From: Desulfallas thermosapovorans DSM 6562
Lineage (GTDB): Bacteria; Bacillota; Desulfotomaculia; Desulfotomaculales; Desulfallaceae
Length of the DNA: 64,000 bases
Direction: 5' to 3'
Assembly: GCF_008124625.1 (NCBI RefSeq)
Contig: NZ_VNHM01000007.1
Span: 100,915-164,914 of the forward strand
This document shows positions 26,444-35,647 of the stretch, piece after piece. The stretch's first letter is position 1; each line of letters begins with the position of its first letter. A program made the position numbers and the translations under genes. The notes beneath the pieces were generated by a model that saw only the letters and a list, made by a program, of their open reading frames with translations, did no database searches and was not told the DNA's origin.

Positions 26444-28135
26444 TTAATTTTCGGAACTGCGCAGCAAAAGATTACGCGCGTGGTGATAAAGAGCTGTGGA
26501 TTCCCGATCGCCCCCTAGCATGCGGCTTAATTCTTTGATACGTTCCTCGTTCTCCAATAATGATATTGTTGTCACAGTTTTTTGGCTATCTGCCAGTTTG
26601 TTGATTAAAAAATGTTTGTTCGCGCAAGCTGCAACAGCAGCTGCGTGGGTTACACAGAGTATTTGCTTGGCCTGGCTTAACTGGTCCAGTTTGCCGGCCA
26701 CCGCCTGTAATGTTCGCCCCCCGATACCGGCATCCACTTCGTCAAAAACCAGGGTATTGATTTCGTCAGCGGCTGCCAGTATTGATTTAAGGGCCAGCAT
26801 GACCCGGGACAATTCGCCGCCCGAGGCGCTCTTGGACAGCGGGCGCAGCGGTTCCCCCGGGTTGGGGGAGATCAGGAATTCCACTGCGTTTTGGCCCCGG
26901 GGACCGGGTTCGGAGGTGGTCAGGCGCACCGCAAACTGCACATTGCTCATGGCCAAATCCTTTAGTTCCCGCTCGATGGCCTGCTCCAAACCGGTGGCTG
27001 CTTTTTGCCTGCCCGCCTCAAGTTGCCGGGCCAGGGTAAAATACTGGTCGGCACTTTTGTTCACCTGTTCATCGATACCGGCCGCATCAGTTTCCATGGC
27101 CTTTAGTTGCTCCAGTTCAACGGCAATCTGCTCTCTGTGGTCCAGTATATCGGGTATGCTGGCCCCGTATTTCTTTTTTAACCGGTCAATTAAGGCCAGC
27201 CTTTCTTCAATATAATTCAACTCCCGGGGGTCTATTTCCAGGTTTTCCTGGTAACTGGCCAATTCCCGGGCGGTTTCTTCCACCAGGCAAAGGGCTGAAA
27301 AAATATTTTCCCGGGCACTTGTTAAACCGGGTATGTAGCGGCAAAGCTCATCCAGGCTGTTTTTGGCCTCGCCCAATAGGTCAACTGCCGCCGGGGTGCG
27401 GTTGGCACCTTTGTGTATACTCACCAGTACCTGCTCAGTGAGAGATGATATTCTTTCGGCATTGGCCAGCATATCACGGCGCTGTCTCAGTTCTTCCTCG
27501 TCCTCACCGGACAGGCGGGCCGCGTCTATTTCTTCCATTTGATACTTGATCATATCCATGCGCTGTTGTCTTTCCCGCCCGCCGCTAGTTATCTTTTCCT
27601 TGAGGTGCAGGTATTTACGCCACTGCCGGTAAGCTTTTTCGGTATCCCGGAGCAAATCAAGCACACCGGCACCGCCGTACCTGTCCAGCATCTGCATTTG
27701 TTTATCCGCCAGAAGTAAGGATTGTTGATCGTGCTGGCCGTGCAAGTCAACCAGTAAACCGGCTATTTCCCGGTAAACGCCCAGGTTGACAATCCTGCCG
27801 TTAACCCGGCAGGGGTTGCGACCCTGGCGGTTTATTTCCCGGCTTAGAATGAGCAAATCAGGTTCATCCTCACCGGTTTCCAAACCGTATTGCAGCATAC
27901 GGTCCCGCACGCCCGGTAGCCGGGCAATATCAAATGTAGCCTGAACCAGTGCCCGGTCCCGGCCGGTGCGAATTAATTCTGTCTGTACACGAAAGCCCAG
28001 GGCAACTTGCAGGGCTTCCAGCACGATGGATTTACCCGCCCCGGTTTCACCGGTAAGGACATTCAAACCCGGTCCAAAGACTATTTCCGCCTCATCAATC
28101 AGTCCGAAATGTTTTATGTATAATGAAATCAGCAC
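26444..28135 (-). CDS. recN: DNA repair protein RecN
   Basis: 563 residues, SMC-like. Walker A GETGAGKS lies about 29-36 (numbered from GTG 28135); a central coiled coil (about 150-370) is followed by the ABC signature LSKSASGGELSRVMLALK and Walker B NTLVFDEVDAGIGGR. It acts early in double-strand break repair. GTG at 28135 is preferred (GGAGG 8 nt upstream) over GTG 28144. It overlaps the argR stop region, so the two are coupled. Confidence 0.95.
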   Translation of the reverse strand: MLISLYIKHFGLIDEAEIVFGPGLNVLTGETGAGKSIVLEALQVALGFRVQTELIRTGRDRALVQATFDIARLPGVRDRMLQYGLETGEDEPDLLILSREINRQGRNPCRVNGRIVNLGVYREIAGLLVDLHGQHDQQSLLLADKQMQMLDRYGGAGVLDLLRDTEKAYRQWRKYLHLKEKITSGGRERQQRMDMIKYQMEEIDAARLSGEDEEELRQRRDMLANAERISSLTEQVLVSIHKGANRTPAAVDLLGEAKNSLDELCRYIPGLTSARENIFSALCLVEETARELASYQENLEIDPRELNYIEERLALIDRLKKKYGASIPDILDHREQIAVELEQLKAMETDAAGIDEQVNKSADQYFTLARQLEAGRQKAATGLEQAIERELKDLAMSNVQFAVRLTTSEPGPRGQNAVEFLISPNPGEPLRPLSKSASGGELSRVMLALKSILAAADEINTLVFDEVDAGIGGRTLQAVAGKLDQLSQAKQILCVTHAAAVAACANKHFLINKLADSQKTVTTISLLENEERIKELSRMLGGDRESTALYHHARNLLLRSSEN

Positions 28136-28140
28136 ACCAT

Positions 28141-28596
28141 TCACCTCCCGGTGAGAGCAAAGAATTTCTTCATGGTGGCATGGGTCAATTTCTTGGGCTT
28201 TACAACAACTAATATGGTGTCATCCCCGGCAACCGTACCGATTACTTCGGGCCAACCGGCATTATCGATGGTAGAGGCCACTCCCTGGGCCTCACCGGGT
28301 AAAGTTTTGATGATAATAAGGTTTTCACTGTAGTCCAGACAGACCACCGAATCTCTGAACAACCTTTTCATCCTGTCTTCATTTCTTGGGTTCAGGGATT
28401 CCCCCGGCACTGTATAGCGGGATATGCCGGAACTGCCGGGTACTTTGATCAAGCCCAATTCTTTAATATCCCTTGATACGGTAGCCTGGGTCACTGAAAA
28501 CCCGGCTTTTTGCAGAACATCAACCAGATCTTCCTGGGTACTGATTTCCTGTTCACTGATTAATTCCAATATTTTTTTATGGCGCCAGGTTTTCAA
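28141..28596 (-). CDS. argR: Arginine repressor ArgR/AhrC
   Basis: 151 residues. The N-terminal winged helix (RHKKILELISEQEISTQEDLVDVLQKAGFSVTQATVSRDIKELGLIKV) is followed by a C-terminal oligomerisation/arginine-binding domain with GTVAGDDTILVVVK. Regulates arginine metabolism; in Bacillus AhrC has the same position upstream of recN. TTG at 28596, inside the end of the methyltransferase gene (stop 28577). Confidence 0.93.
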   Translation of the reverse strand: MKTWRHKKILELISEQEISTQEDLVDVLQKAGFSVTQATVSRDIKELGLIKVPGSSGISRYTVPGESLNPRNEDRMKRLFRDSVVCLDYSENLIIIKTLPGEAQGVASTIDNAGWPEVIGTVAGDDTILVVVKPKKLTHATMKKFFALTGR

Positions 28597-29194
28597 TTCC
28601 TTTTTTCACCCTTTCTATAAAGATTAAAAAGGGAGCCGAAACCGACCTGTTGATAAAGGTAACCTTAAGCACTCCAAAGCGACGGGGATCAAGATTAGCC
28701 GCGGTTTCCTCCACAGCCCGGCTTTCATCCGCGGCACCGGGATGGCCGGTATAAACCACCACGCTGATCCGCCCGCCCGGTTTTAGAAGTTCCAGGGCAA
28801 TCTGTAACGCCCTGACCGTGGTATGGGCACGGGTTATTCTGTCGTGATCGCCGCCGGGCAAGTAGCCCAAATTGAATATAAAGGCATCCACAGGAGTATC
28901 AATATATAAATCCATTTTTTCATGCCCGTCATGAATTAAAGTTACGCCGCTGTCCAAGCCGAACTGTTTTAGCCTCCGGGCTGTAATATCAAGGGCCTCC
29001 CGTTGGATGTCGAAGGCATAAACCCTGCCGCCCGCACCCACCGCATTGGCTAAAAAAAGGGTATCGTAACCATTGCCCGCTGTGGCGTCCACCGCCACAC
29101 TGCCTTTTTGCAACACTTCACCTACAAACTGCTGCCCCAACAGCACCGCATTTCCCCGTACACCGGCAAAATTAACGGGCCTTTTGTTAGACAC
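28577..29194 (-). CDS. mnmM: tRNA 5-aminomethyl-2-thiouridine methyltransferase-like (MnmM/YtqB family)
   Basis: 205 residues, class I SAM methyltransferase: SVAVDATAGNGYDTLFLAN is motif I (about 33-51), VYAFDIQREALDITARRL motif II, and DAFIFNLGYLPGGDH is typical of the rRNA_methylase/YtqB family, recently linked to mnm5s2U formation in tRNA. GTG 29194; overlaps nadK (29187). Part of the dxs-tlyA-nadK-mnmM-argR-recN run. Confidence 0.85.
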   Translation of the reverse strand: MSNKRPVNFAGVRGNAVLLGQQFVGEVLQKGSVAVDATAGNGYDTLFLANAVGAGGRVYAFDIQREALDITARRLKQFGLDSGVTLIHDGHEKMDLYIDTPVDAFIFNLGYLPGGDHDRITRAHTTVRALQIALELLKPGGRISVVVYTGHPGAADESRAVEETAANLDPRRFGVLKVTFINRSVSAPFLIFIERVKKGIENLAP

Positions 29195-30053
29195 CGGCCC
29201 CGTCTCCCTCTTTTAATTTTTCCTTAAGAATATCGAAAAAAGTGCGGTTATTCAGTTTAATAAATTTAGCCCGGTGAGAAGCTCTGCGCACAATCACCGA
29301 GTCTCCGCACTGCAATCGCATACCGTGTTGACCATCCATGGTTAGCATAACCTCACCTTGTTTGGAACGTAATGTTACCTGCACCTCACTGTCCGCAGCA
29401 ATGACCAGCGGCCTTGCCCACAGGGCGTGGGGACAAATTGGTGTTACCAGCATAAGTTCCAATTTAGGCACCACCAGCGGACCCCCCGCTGAAAGCGAGT
29501 AGGCTGTTGACCCGGTAGGGGTGGATATAATTACTCCGTCGGCATGATAAGTATTAAAAAGGTGCCCGTCCACCATGGCATCAAAAACAATCATGCGGGC
29601 AAAGGCGCCTTTGGCAATTACAGCATCGTTCAAGCCATTTATCGGGGCGCAGGTGAGCCCGTCCCGCACAACGCTGGCTTTAAGCATCATCCGCTCCTCA
29701 ATGGTATACTTTCCAGCCAGCAGGCATTCCATGGCCTCGTACAGCCGGGGGATGTCCACCTCGGTGAGGAACCCCAAGCGCCCCAGGTTGACGCCAAAAA
29801 TAGGCACTCCTGCCGGTGCAGCCAGGCGAGCGCTATGCAGCAACGTGCCGTCTCCTCCCAGCACCACCAGGCACTCCACCTGCCGCACCATTTCCCGGCG
29901 GTTAAAACCGGCCAGGGGTCTGCCTATACGGGTAGCAGTTTCATCGTCCAGCAATAAAGCAACCCCCCGGTTGCACAACCAATTCTCGATGTCGTTGACC
30001 AGGTTTATAATTTTACCCTTATCTAAATTGGACAACAGGCCGATGGTATTCAA
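29187..30053 (-). CDS. nadK: NAD kinase
   Basis: 288 residues with the GGDGT motif (CLVVLGGDGTLLHSAR, about 67-82) and the NAD-binding region TPTGSTAYSLSAGGPLV (about 181-197). Phosphorylates NAD to NADP. TTG at 30053 with GGAGG 9 nt upstream, overlapping the tlyA stop by 4 nt. The usual clostridial position downstream of tlyA. Confidence 0.95.
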   Translation of the reverse strand: MNTIGLLSNLDKGKIINLVNDIENWLCNRGVALLLDDETATRIGRPLAGFNRREMVRQVECLVVLGGDGTLLHSARLAAPAGVPIFGVNLGRLGFLTEVDIPRLYEAMECLLAGKYTIEERMMLKASVVRDGLTCAPINGLNDAVIAKGAFARMIVFDAMVDGHLFNTYHADGVIISTPTGSTAYSLSAGGPLVVPKLELMLVTPICPHALWARPLVIAADSEVQVTLRSKQGEVMLTMDGQHGMRLQCGDSVIVRRASHRAKFIKLNNRTFFDILKEKLKEGDGAGV

Positions 30054-30871
30054 TGTTCCGATCCTCCGGATAAGTTACGGTGCGCCTCGGACACCGCCCG
30101 AACAATCAATTCATTTAACCCGCCCGGGGCAGAGGCGGGCTTTTTGAAATGCAGCAAGTACTCGATGTTACCCTCGGGCCCCTTGATGGGGGAATAGTCA
30201 ATACCCAGCACTGCAATACCCAAGCCACCGGCCGATTGCACCACTTTTTGCAGTACCTCCCGGTGTACCCCGGGGTCTTTGACCACTCCCTTTTTGCCCA
30301 CCACCCCGCGGCCCGCCTCAAACTGCGGTTTCACCAAAGCCACACCTTCGTATTTGTCCAGCAGGTAATCCAGCCGGGGTAGCACCAGGGTGAGGGAAAT
30401 AAATGAAACATCAATGGTAACCAAATCGGGCATACCCTTTATGAACACGTCCCTTTCCATATAACGGATATTGGTCCGTTCCAGCACGGTTACCCGGGGA
30501 TCGGAGCGCAACGACCAGGCCATCTGGCCGTAGCCAACGTCCACTGCATAAACCGCTGCGGCACCGTTCTGTAATGCACAATCTGTGAATCCCCCGGTGG
30601 AGGCACCAATATCCAGGACCACTTTACCCGGCATATCAATGGGGAAAACTTGTAGTGCCCGGGCCAGTTTATAGCCACCCCGGCTAACATAAGGCATTTT
30701 TGGTTTTACAATAATGTTGGTTTGGTGGGCGTCCACCCTTTGCCCCGGCTTATCCGCCAGCTGGCCGTTGACCATAACCTCCCCGGCCATTAATGCGGCC
30801 CGGGCCTTTTCTCTGCTATCAAAAAACCCCTTTTCAACCAACAGCACGTCAATCCTTTTCTTTTCCGCCAC
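30050..30871 (-). CDS. tlyA: TlyA-family rRNA (cytidine-2-O)-methyltransferase
   Basis: 273 residues: an N-terminal S4 RNA-binding domain (RIDVLLVEKGFFDSREKARAALMAGEVMVNGQ, about 5-36) followed by an FtsJ-like SAM methyltransferase domain (VVLDIGASTGGFTDCALQNGA). Called YqxC in Bacillus. It acts on rRNA; some homologues are described as haemolysins, which is probably indirect. GTG start 30871, 6 nt after the dxs stop. Confidence 0.92.
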   Translation of the reverse strand: MAEKKRIDVLLVEKGFFDSREKARAALMAGEVMVNGQLADKPGQRVDAHQTNIIVKPKMPYVSRGGYKLARALQVFPIDMPGKVVLDIGASTGGFTDCALQNGAAAVYAVDVGYGQMAWSLRSDPRVTVLERTNIRYMERDVFIKGMPDLVTIDVSFISLTLVLPRLDYLLDKYEGVALVKPQFEAGRGVVGKKGVVKDPGVHREVLQKVVQSAGGLGIAVLGIDYSPIKGPEGNIEYLLHFKKPASAPGGLNELIVRAVSEAHRNLSGGSEH

Positions 30872-30877
30872 GATTAT

Positions 30878-32797
30878 TTACGCGCCTCCGCCCAGGCCAA
30901 TAATTTTACCGCCTTTGACTTTCTGTGAGCTAATCATGTGCAACGCCTGGTTAACTATGTTTTCCGCCGTTAACCCGTATTTTTCGCGCAAAATTAACTG
31001 GCTGCCGTGTTCCAAAAACATATCCGCAATACCCAGACATTTAACCTGCATACCGGTAATATCCTTTGCTGCAAACAATTCCAAAACGGCCGATCCAAAA
31101 CCACCGGGTAATGTATTTTCCTCCACGGTTATCAAACGACCGGTACGAATAGCCCACCGGGTGATACAATCCTCATCCAGCGGCTTAATAAACCTGGCAT
31201 TGATAACAGTGGCCAGCACGCCACGTTCTTTCAGCAGAGCCGCTGCGCGACGGGCCACCGGCACCATATTGCCCACAGCCAGCAGTGTGATATCCTTGCC
31301 CTCGGCCAACACTTCGGCCCGGCCCACCGGTAGTACGCGACTGTGCCGGTCCAAAGCCACCCCCAAACCGGTCCCCCGGGGGTAACGCACTGCACAGGGA
31401 CCGTTTAACTGCAGTGCGGTATGCAGCATATGCTGCAATTCATTTTCATCGGCCGGAGCCATTACAGTCATATTGGGAGAGCTACGCAGGTAAGAAATAT
31501 CAAACAAACCGTGGTGTGTCGGGCCGTCATCTCCCACTATACCACTGCGGTCCACAGCAAACACCACCGGCAGTTGCTGCAGGCATACATCGTGGATAAT
31601 TTGGTCATAGGCTCGCTGTAAAAAAGTAGAGTAAATTGCCACCACCGGTTTTAACCCCTGGCTGGCCAACCCGGCCGCCAGGGTAACTGCGTGCTGTTCG
31701 GCAATACCAACATCAAAAAACCGGCGTGGGAACTTTTTGGCAAATTCGCCCAGGCCGGTGCCGCTGCACATAGCCGCAGTAATACCAACAATAGCGGGAT
31801 CCAGCTCCGCCAGTTTAACCAGTGTACGCCCGAATACTTCGGTGTATGTGCTGGTATCACTTTTTTTCAAGCAGTTGCCCGAGCTGATATCAAAGGGCCC
31901 GATACCGTGAAATTTGTCGGCCTTTTCCACCGCAGGCGCGTACCCGCGCCCCTTTTCCGTGATCACATGGACCAGTACCGGGCCACCCAGCGTTCTGGCC
32001 TGTTCAAGGGTGTTCAACAGGGAAGAAAAATTATGCCCGTCAATAGGTCCCAGGTAAGTGAAACCCATTTCTTCAAACAGCATTCCCGGAACAACCAGAT
32101 ATTTAAAACTGTCCTTGAGTCGCTCGGCCACCTTTACCACGGTGGAGCCAATGGAAGGAATGCGGCGCAGTATCTGTTCAATTTCGTCCTTACCCCGGGA
32201 GTATTTGGGGTCGGTACGCAGGCGGTTTAAATAACCGGACATGGCGCCTACATTGGCCGATATACTCATCTCGTTGTCGTTTAAAACCACAATAAGATCC
32301 TTTTTCAAGTGCCCGGCGTGGTTCAGGGCCTCGTAAGCCATACCTCCGGTCATGGACCCGTCACCGATCACGGCCACCACGGCATACCGGTCACCTTTTA
32401 AATCTCTGGCCAGTGCCATACCCAGGGCAGCGGATATGGAAGTGCTGCTGTGACCTGTTCCGAAGGCATCGTGCTCGCTTTCATCCGGGCGGGGAAAGCC
32501 GCTTAGCCCCCCGTAAGTGCGCAGCGTGGCAAATTGCTCCCTCCGGCCTGTAATTAACTTATGCACATAGCACTGGTGCCCCACATCCCAAATGATCTTA
32601 TCCCGGGGAGTGCAAAAGATGCGGTGCAGCGCCAGGGTCAATTCAACTACCCCAAGGTTGGGGGCCAGGTGCCCACCGTTTTTGGCCACCGTGCTAATGA
32701 TCTCTTCTCTTATTTCCCCGGCCAGCTGTTCCAATTGGGTAATGCTAAGCTCCCGCACGTCCCGGGGTGAATTTATTTGCTCCAAATACCTGCCCAA
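30878..32797 (-). CDS. dxs: 1-deoxy-D-xylulose-5-phosphate synthase
   Basis: 639 residues, a transketolase-type TPP enzyme: [14 protein letters not shown] and [16 protein letters not shown] near 70-125, TPP motif [33 protein letters not shown] (about 147-179), and the second domain with [18 protein letters not shown]. First enzyme of the MEP isoprenoid pathway, condensing pyruvate and glyceraldehyde-3-phosphate. TTG 32797 with AGGTGAAACC upstream. It lies between the OLE/OapA locus and tlyA. Confidence 0.96.
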   Translation of the reverse strand: MGRYLEQINSPRDVRELSITQLEQLAGEIREEIISTVAKNGGHLAPNLGVVELTLALHRIFCTPRDKIIWDVGHQCYVHKLITGRREQFATLRTYGGLSGFPRPDESEHDAFGTGHSSTSISAALGMALARDLKGDRYAVVAVIGDGSMTGGMAYEALNHAGHLKKDLIVVLNDNEMSISANVGAMSGYLNRLRTDPKYSRGKDEIEQILRRIPSIGSTVVKVAERLKDSFKYLVVPGMLFEEMGFTYLGPIDGHNFSSLLNTLEQARTLGGPVLVHVITEKGRGYAPAVEKADKFHGIGPFDISSGNCLKKSDTSTYTEVFGRTLVKLAELDPAIVGITAAMCSGTGLGEFAKKFPRRFFDVGIAEQHAVTLAAGLASQGLKPVVAIYSTFLQRAYDQIIHDVCLQQLPVVFAVDRSGIVGDDGPTHHGLFDISYLRSSPNMTVMAPADENELQHMLHTALQLNGPCAVRYPRGTGLGVALDRHSRVLPVGRAEVLAEGKDITLLAVGNMVPVARRAAALLKERGVLATVINARFIKPLDEDCITRWAIRTGRLITVEENTLPGGFGSAVLELFAAKDITGMQVKCLGIADMFLEHGSQLILREKYGLTAENIVNQALHMISSQKVKGGKIIGLGGGA

Positions 32798-32836
32798 GGT
32801 TTCACCTTCACCTCAATTTTGTTGTCAGGAGTAAGT

Positions 32837-33412
32837 TTATTTTTTTACTAAACTTATACCCGTTATACTACTGAAGGCGGCCATAATCCTGCCTACGCCA
32901 AAAATAACCTTGTTGGAGTTGCTAAGGGCGATTTTTTTACCATAGGCTTTACCACCCACTGTAAAGGCGGCAATCAGTGCCGTTATTAACATATTCAATA
33001 TAAACCGGTTTAGATCCTCCCTGAGGCTCATGATCTGCAACACCAGGGCTATGCCCAGGGCGCCGCTGACCGTGCCGGCTATGTCACCTATTACATCATT
33101 GGCTATATTGGCTACCCGGTCCGCATTGCGGATTAAAAATACGCCTTCCCGGGCCCCGGCCACTTTCTTGGCGGCCATGGCGTGGAAAGGGGCAACATCT
33201 GCTGCGGCCACCGAGGTTCCAATAATATCCGCCGTTATACCGAATAAAATAATCAATATCAACAACACAAAGGAAAAAGTCAAATTATTTATGGTTTCGG
33301 ATAAAAACTGGGATAATAAAAAGAAAACCGCCGCCAGGACAAAAGAAATTAAACCGACAAACAGCACAAATTTACCGGAAACCGTAGATTTGTTACTTTT
33401 CAAACTCTTCAC
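32837..33412 (-). CDS. oapA: OLE-associated protein OapA-like (DUF21-type membrane protein)
   Basis: About 190 residues with hydrophobic helices at 14-36 (FVLFVGLISFVLAAVFFLLS), 46-66 (FSFVLLILIILFGITADIIG), near 113-127 and near 135-152. The region ADVAPFHAMAAKKVAGAREGVFLIRNADRVANIANDVIGDIAG resembles DUF21 (CNNM/CorC-type) membrane domains but is short and has no CBS domains. OapA binds OLE RNA and localises it to the membrane in alkaliphilic bacilli; the gene lies directly downstream of OLE. GTG 33412 opens the frame; TTG 33403 has a better-spaced GGAG. Assignment rests on the DUF21 look plus position. Confidence 0.8.
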   Translation of the reverse strand: MKSLKSNKSTVSGKFVLFVGLISFVLAAVFFLLSQFLSETINNLTFSFVLLILIILFGITADIIGTSVAAADVAPFHAMAAKKVAGAREGVFLIRNADRVANIANDVIGDIAGTVSGALGIALVLQIMSLREDLNRFILNMLITALIAAFTVGGKAYGKKIALSNSNKVIFGVGRIMAAFSSITGISLVKK

Positions 33413-33426
33413 TCCATTTAATTTGT

Positions 33427-34094
33427 GCCGGTCTAAGCGGCCTTACCCCAATGGTTCCATCCGGTTGGGGGATGTGCGTATGTACAGGAACAAGTGACAA
33501 CGTTACGGGTAAATATTGTGGCTTAGGTCCAGCAGGTTTTCCCAATTTCGTACCGGCTGTCACCATACCGGCGGTTTCCCATTAAACGAAATTCCAAAAG
33601 TTAATTTTGGGGCTGGATTACCACTTAGTCCACACTGCAATCCCCGTACCGTCCCGGACAACCGGACAGCCTAGAAGTTTTCCTTAAACGGGAGTACCTT
33701 ATCCTAGCCTCTTTTGCAACAGCGGTTTAAACCCACAGCACATAACGCATGGGCCCAAGCGTTGTGTGCCGCTTTACAGGCCTCCACCGGCATCACTCAA
33801 GGCAGGCTACACTGCACGCAGCTTTCCCCACGTGCAGGTTTACCCCCAAGCCATAGCAGTTGCCGTTAACAAACTGCCACGCACTTGGGTCTCCACGGGG
33901 GCAGGGTCAACGCCCACATGCCATTGCAGGTCGCCCCGCCCCCTTAACTCCCAGCACCAACCCCCGACTGGGCGTCGGCAGCCAGCACCAGGAACTTCAT
34001 CGATGTGCCCTTGACGGATTTTTAGGCCCGCCTTCAGATAAGGGTTCCCGACTAGGATACTGCGTCACTTGTTCGCAGCATAAATACTTTCAAT
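33427..34094 (-). ncRNA. ole: OLE RNA (ornate, large, extremophilic RNA)
   Basis: A stretch of about 670 nt without a plausible gene on either strand, between ispA and the OapA-like gene, the position known for OLE RNAs in anaerobic and extremophilic Firmicutes. It has its own promoter (34100-34129). The 11-base words 34064-34074 and 33488-33498 are perfectly complementary and would close a domain of about 590 nt, close to the usual size of roughly 600 nt. Inside are many hairpins: 33543-33593 (8 bp), one around 33815-33840 (CTGCACG/CGTGCAG), one around 33748-33775 (GCACA..AACGC/GCGTT..TGTGC), one around 33855-33890 (GGCAGTT/AACTGCT) and a 3-prime one at 33447-33470. It forms a membrane-bound RNP with OapA/OapB and is linked to cold, alcohol and Mg stress. 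Ends are estimates. Confidence 0.85.
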
Positions 34095-34099
34095 CTATT

Positions 34100-34129
34100 A
34101 TTATAACACGATGTTTGCCGGAACGACAA
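34100..34129 (-). promoter_or_regulatory. Sigma-A promoter of the OLE RNA
   Basis: On the minus strand TTGTCG (34129-34124), 18-nt spacer, TATAAT (34105-34100); a perfect -10 box. Transcription would start near 34094. It lies 145-170 nt after the ispA stop, so OLE can be made apart from the xseB-ispA operon. Confidence 0.7.
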
Positions 34130-34272
34130 ACACTCATTCCCGCCGCAGCTCGACAATATGGACCGAATGTCGTCGATTTATAACCCCGCGCAACACCGCG
34201 TTCGGCTTTGGCCGGTATTAGGATAGTTATCCATATAATTTGAACTGTGCAACGAATAGCCGGTTGAATTGC

Positions 34273-35163
34273 TCAATTTTCCCTGTTCAGTACAAATCCA
34301 ACCAGTCCGCGTAAAAAACCGGCCTCAGCGCCAAAGGAAGCCAGGGCACCGGTGGCATGTTCCGCCGCCTGTCGCGCCATGTCCTTGGCGGCTGCCAGGC
34401 CGTACAGCGCAGGATAGGTAGCCTTTTGGTTTTTGGTATCACTGCCCACCGGCTTACCCAGCTTTTGCTCGTCCCCTTCTATGTCCAATATATCATCCAC
34501 AATCTGGAAAGCCAGCCCCAGGTTTTCAGCATAAAGGGTGAGTTTATCCAATTGTTCCGGGGTGGCACCGGATAGCATGGCCCCCGCCCGCACAGAAGCT
34601 TTGTACAGAGCACCGGTTTTACGGCTGTGGATGTAATCCAGCACCTGTCTATCGATTAATTTATCGCTGGAAAGAATATCCACCACCTGGCCGCCGATTA
34701 ACCCCATAGTCCCGGCCGCCACGGCCACCTCGTGAATTACCCGCAGTATCCTGCCGGTATCGACCGATCCGCTCCGGGATAAACCGGCCAGTATCTCAAA
34801 GGCCAGGGTTAGCAGGGCGTCACCAACCAGCACAGCCATGGCTTCGCCATATATTTTGTGGCTGGTGGGACGGCCCCGGCGTAAATCGTCGTTATCCATG
34901 GCCGGTAAATCATCGTGCACCAGCGAGTAAGTGTGCAGCAGTTCTATGGCACAGGCGGCCGGCAGTACGAATTGATATCCTCCCCCCACCGCCCGGGCCG
35001 AGGCCAGCACCAGGGCGGGACGTAGCCGCTTGCCGCCGGCAAATACGCTGTAGCGCATGGCTTCGTGAATTAAGGACGGGTAATTACTTGCCGAAGGAAG
35101 GTATTCATCAAGGGCTTTGTCCACCATGGCGGCGTATCCGGCCAATTCCTCTTTAAAAGCCAT
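34273..35163 (-). CDS. ispA: Polyprenyl synthetase (farnesyl diphosphate synthase type)
   Basis: 296 residues. First aspartate-rich motif DDLPAMD (Asp84, Asp85, Asp90) and second DDILD (Asp223, Asp224, Asp227), with GGKRLRP at 43-49 and the chain-length-determining region LLHTYSLVHDD. The two residues inserted in the first motif are typical of bacterial FPP synthases. ATG 35163 with GAGGAG upstream, 2 nt after xseB. Makes farnesyl diphosphate for polyprenyl carriers and quinones. Confidence 0.95.
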   Translation of the reverse strand: MAFKEELAGYAAMVDKALDEYLPSASNYPSLIHEAMRYSVFAGGKRLRPALVLASARAVGGGYQFVLPAACAIELLHTYSLVHDDLPAMDNDDLRRGRPTSHKIYGEAMAVLVGDALLTLAFEILAGLSRSGSVDTGRILRVIHEVAVAAGTMGLIGGQVVDILSSDKLIDRQVLDYIHSRKTGALYKASVRAGAMLSGATPEQLDKLTLYAENLGLAFQIVDDILDIEGDEQKLGKPVGSDTKNQKATYPALYGLAAAKDMARQAAEHATGALASFGAEAGFLRGLVGFVLNREN

Positions 35164-35165
35164 AT

Positions 35166-35393
35166 TTACAGCTCCTCTTCCCTAATTACAGACTGTCCTT
35201 GATCATCCTCCAACAGTATGCTGATTTGCTTTTCAGCCTGTTCCAAATGCTTATTGCATTTTTTGGTGAGACTGATGCCTTCGGCAAACAGTTTAAGCGA
35301 TTCCTCCAGGGGCAGGTTGCCCTCTTCCAGGCGGTTGACCAGCTCTTCCAGCCGGGCCAGCGCTTCTTCAAAGCTTATAGCATCATTATTCAT
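35166..35393 (-). CDS. xseB: Exodeoxyribonuclease VII small subunit
   Basis: 75 residues, SFEEALARLEELVNRLEEGNLPLEESLKLFAEGISLTKKC being the XseB fold (two long helices). ATG 35393 with GGAGG upstream. Separated from xseA by folD, fchA and a terminator (35601-35632), so the two subunits belong to different transcription units here, unlike the common adjacent xseA-xseB arrangement. Confidence 0.93.
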   Translation of the reverse strand: MNNDAISFEEALARLEELVNRLEEGNLPLEESLKLFAEGISLTKKCNKHLEQAEKQISILLEDDQGQSVIREEEL

Positions 35394-35600
35394 TATTGCC
35401 CTAAAACCTCCAATTTAATGGATTATCCCCTTTCATTTAAATTATATATCAATTGACTGACCAAAACCACCGCCCAAATTCTTTAAGACTCTTGGAAAGT
35501 CAGCGCGAGACCCGCTTATATCATTTTTGCGGCAGCCAGCCCTTACGGTGTTACACAGGTGCCAAAACCAGCGATTAGAACAAACTCTATAAAGAATGGT

Positions 35601-35632
35601 AAAAAAAAAAAGAGGGGCTTTTTTACAGCCCC
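35601..35632 (-). terminator. Terminator after fchA
   Basis: The minus-strand stem GGGGCT/AGCCCC (35632-35627 with 35619-35614) is followed by TCTTTTTTTTTTT. It lies 16 nt after the fchA stop and ends the xseA-folD-fchA unit. The remaining roughly 200 nt before xseB hold no gene; an AT-rich stretch there probably carries the xseB promoter. Confidence 0.9.
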
Positions 35633-35647
35633 AAGTACAAAAATATA

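Noticed and set aside
26496..27215. Plus-strand ORF of 239 codons opposite recN
   Set aside because: Antisense shadow; recN on the other strand carries all expected motifs.
33766..34183. Two plus-strand ORFs (33766-34014 and 33860-34183) in the OLE region
   Set aside because: Proline/Ser-rich compositional translations without RBS, overlapping a structured RNA read from the other strand.
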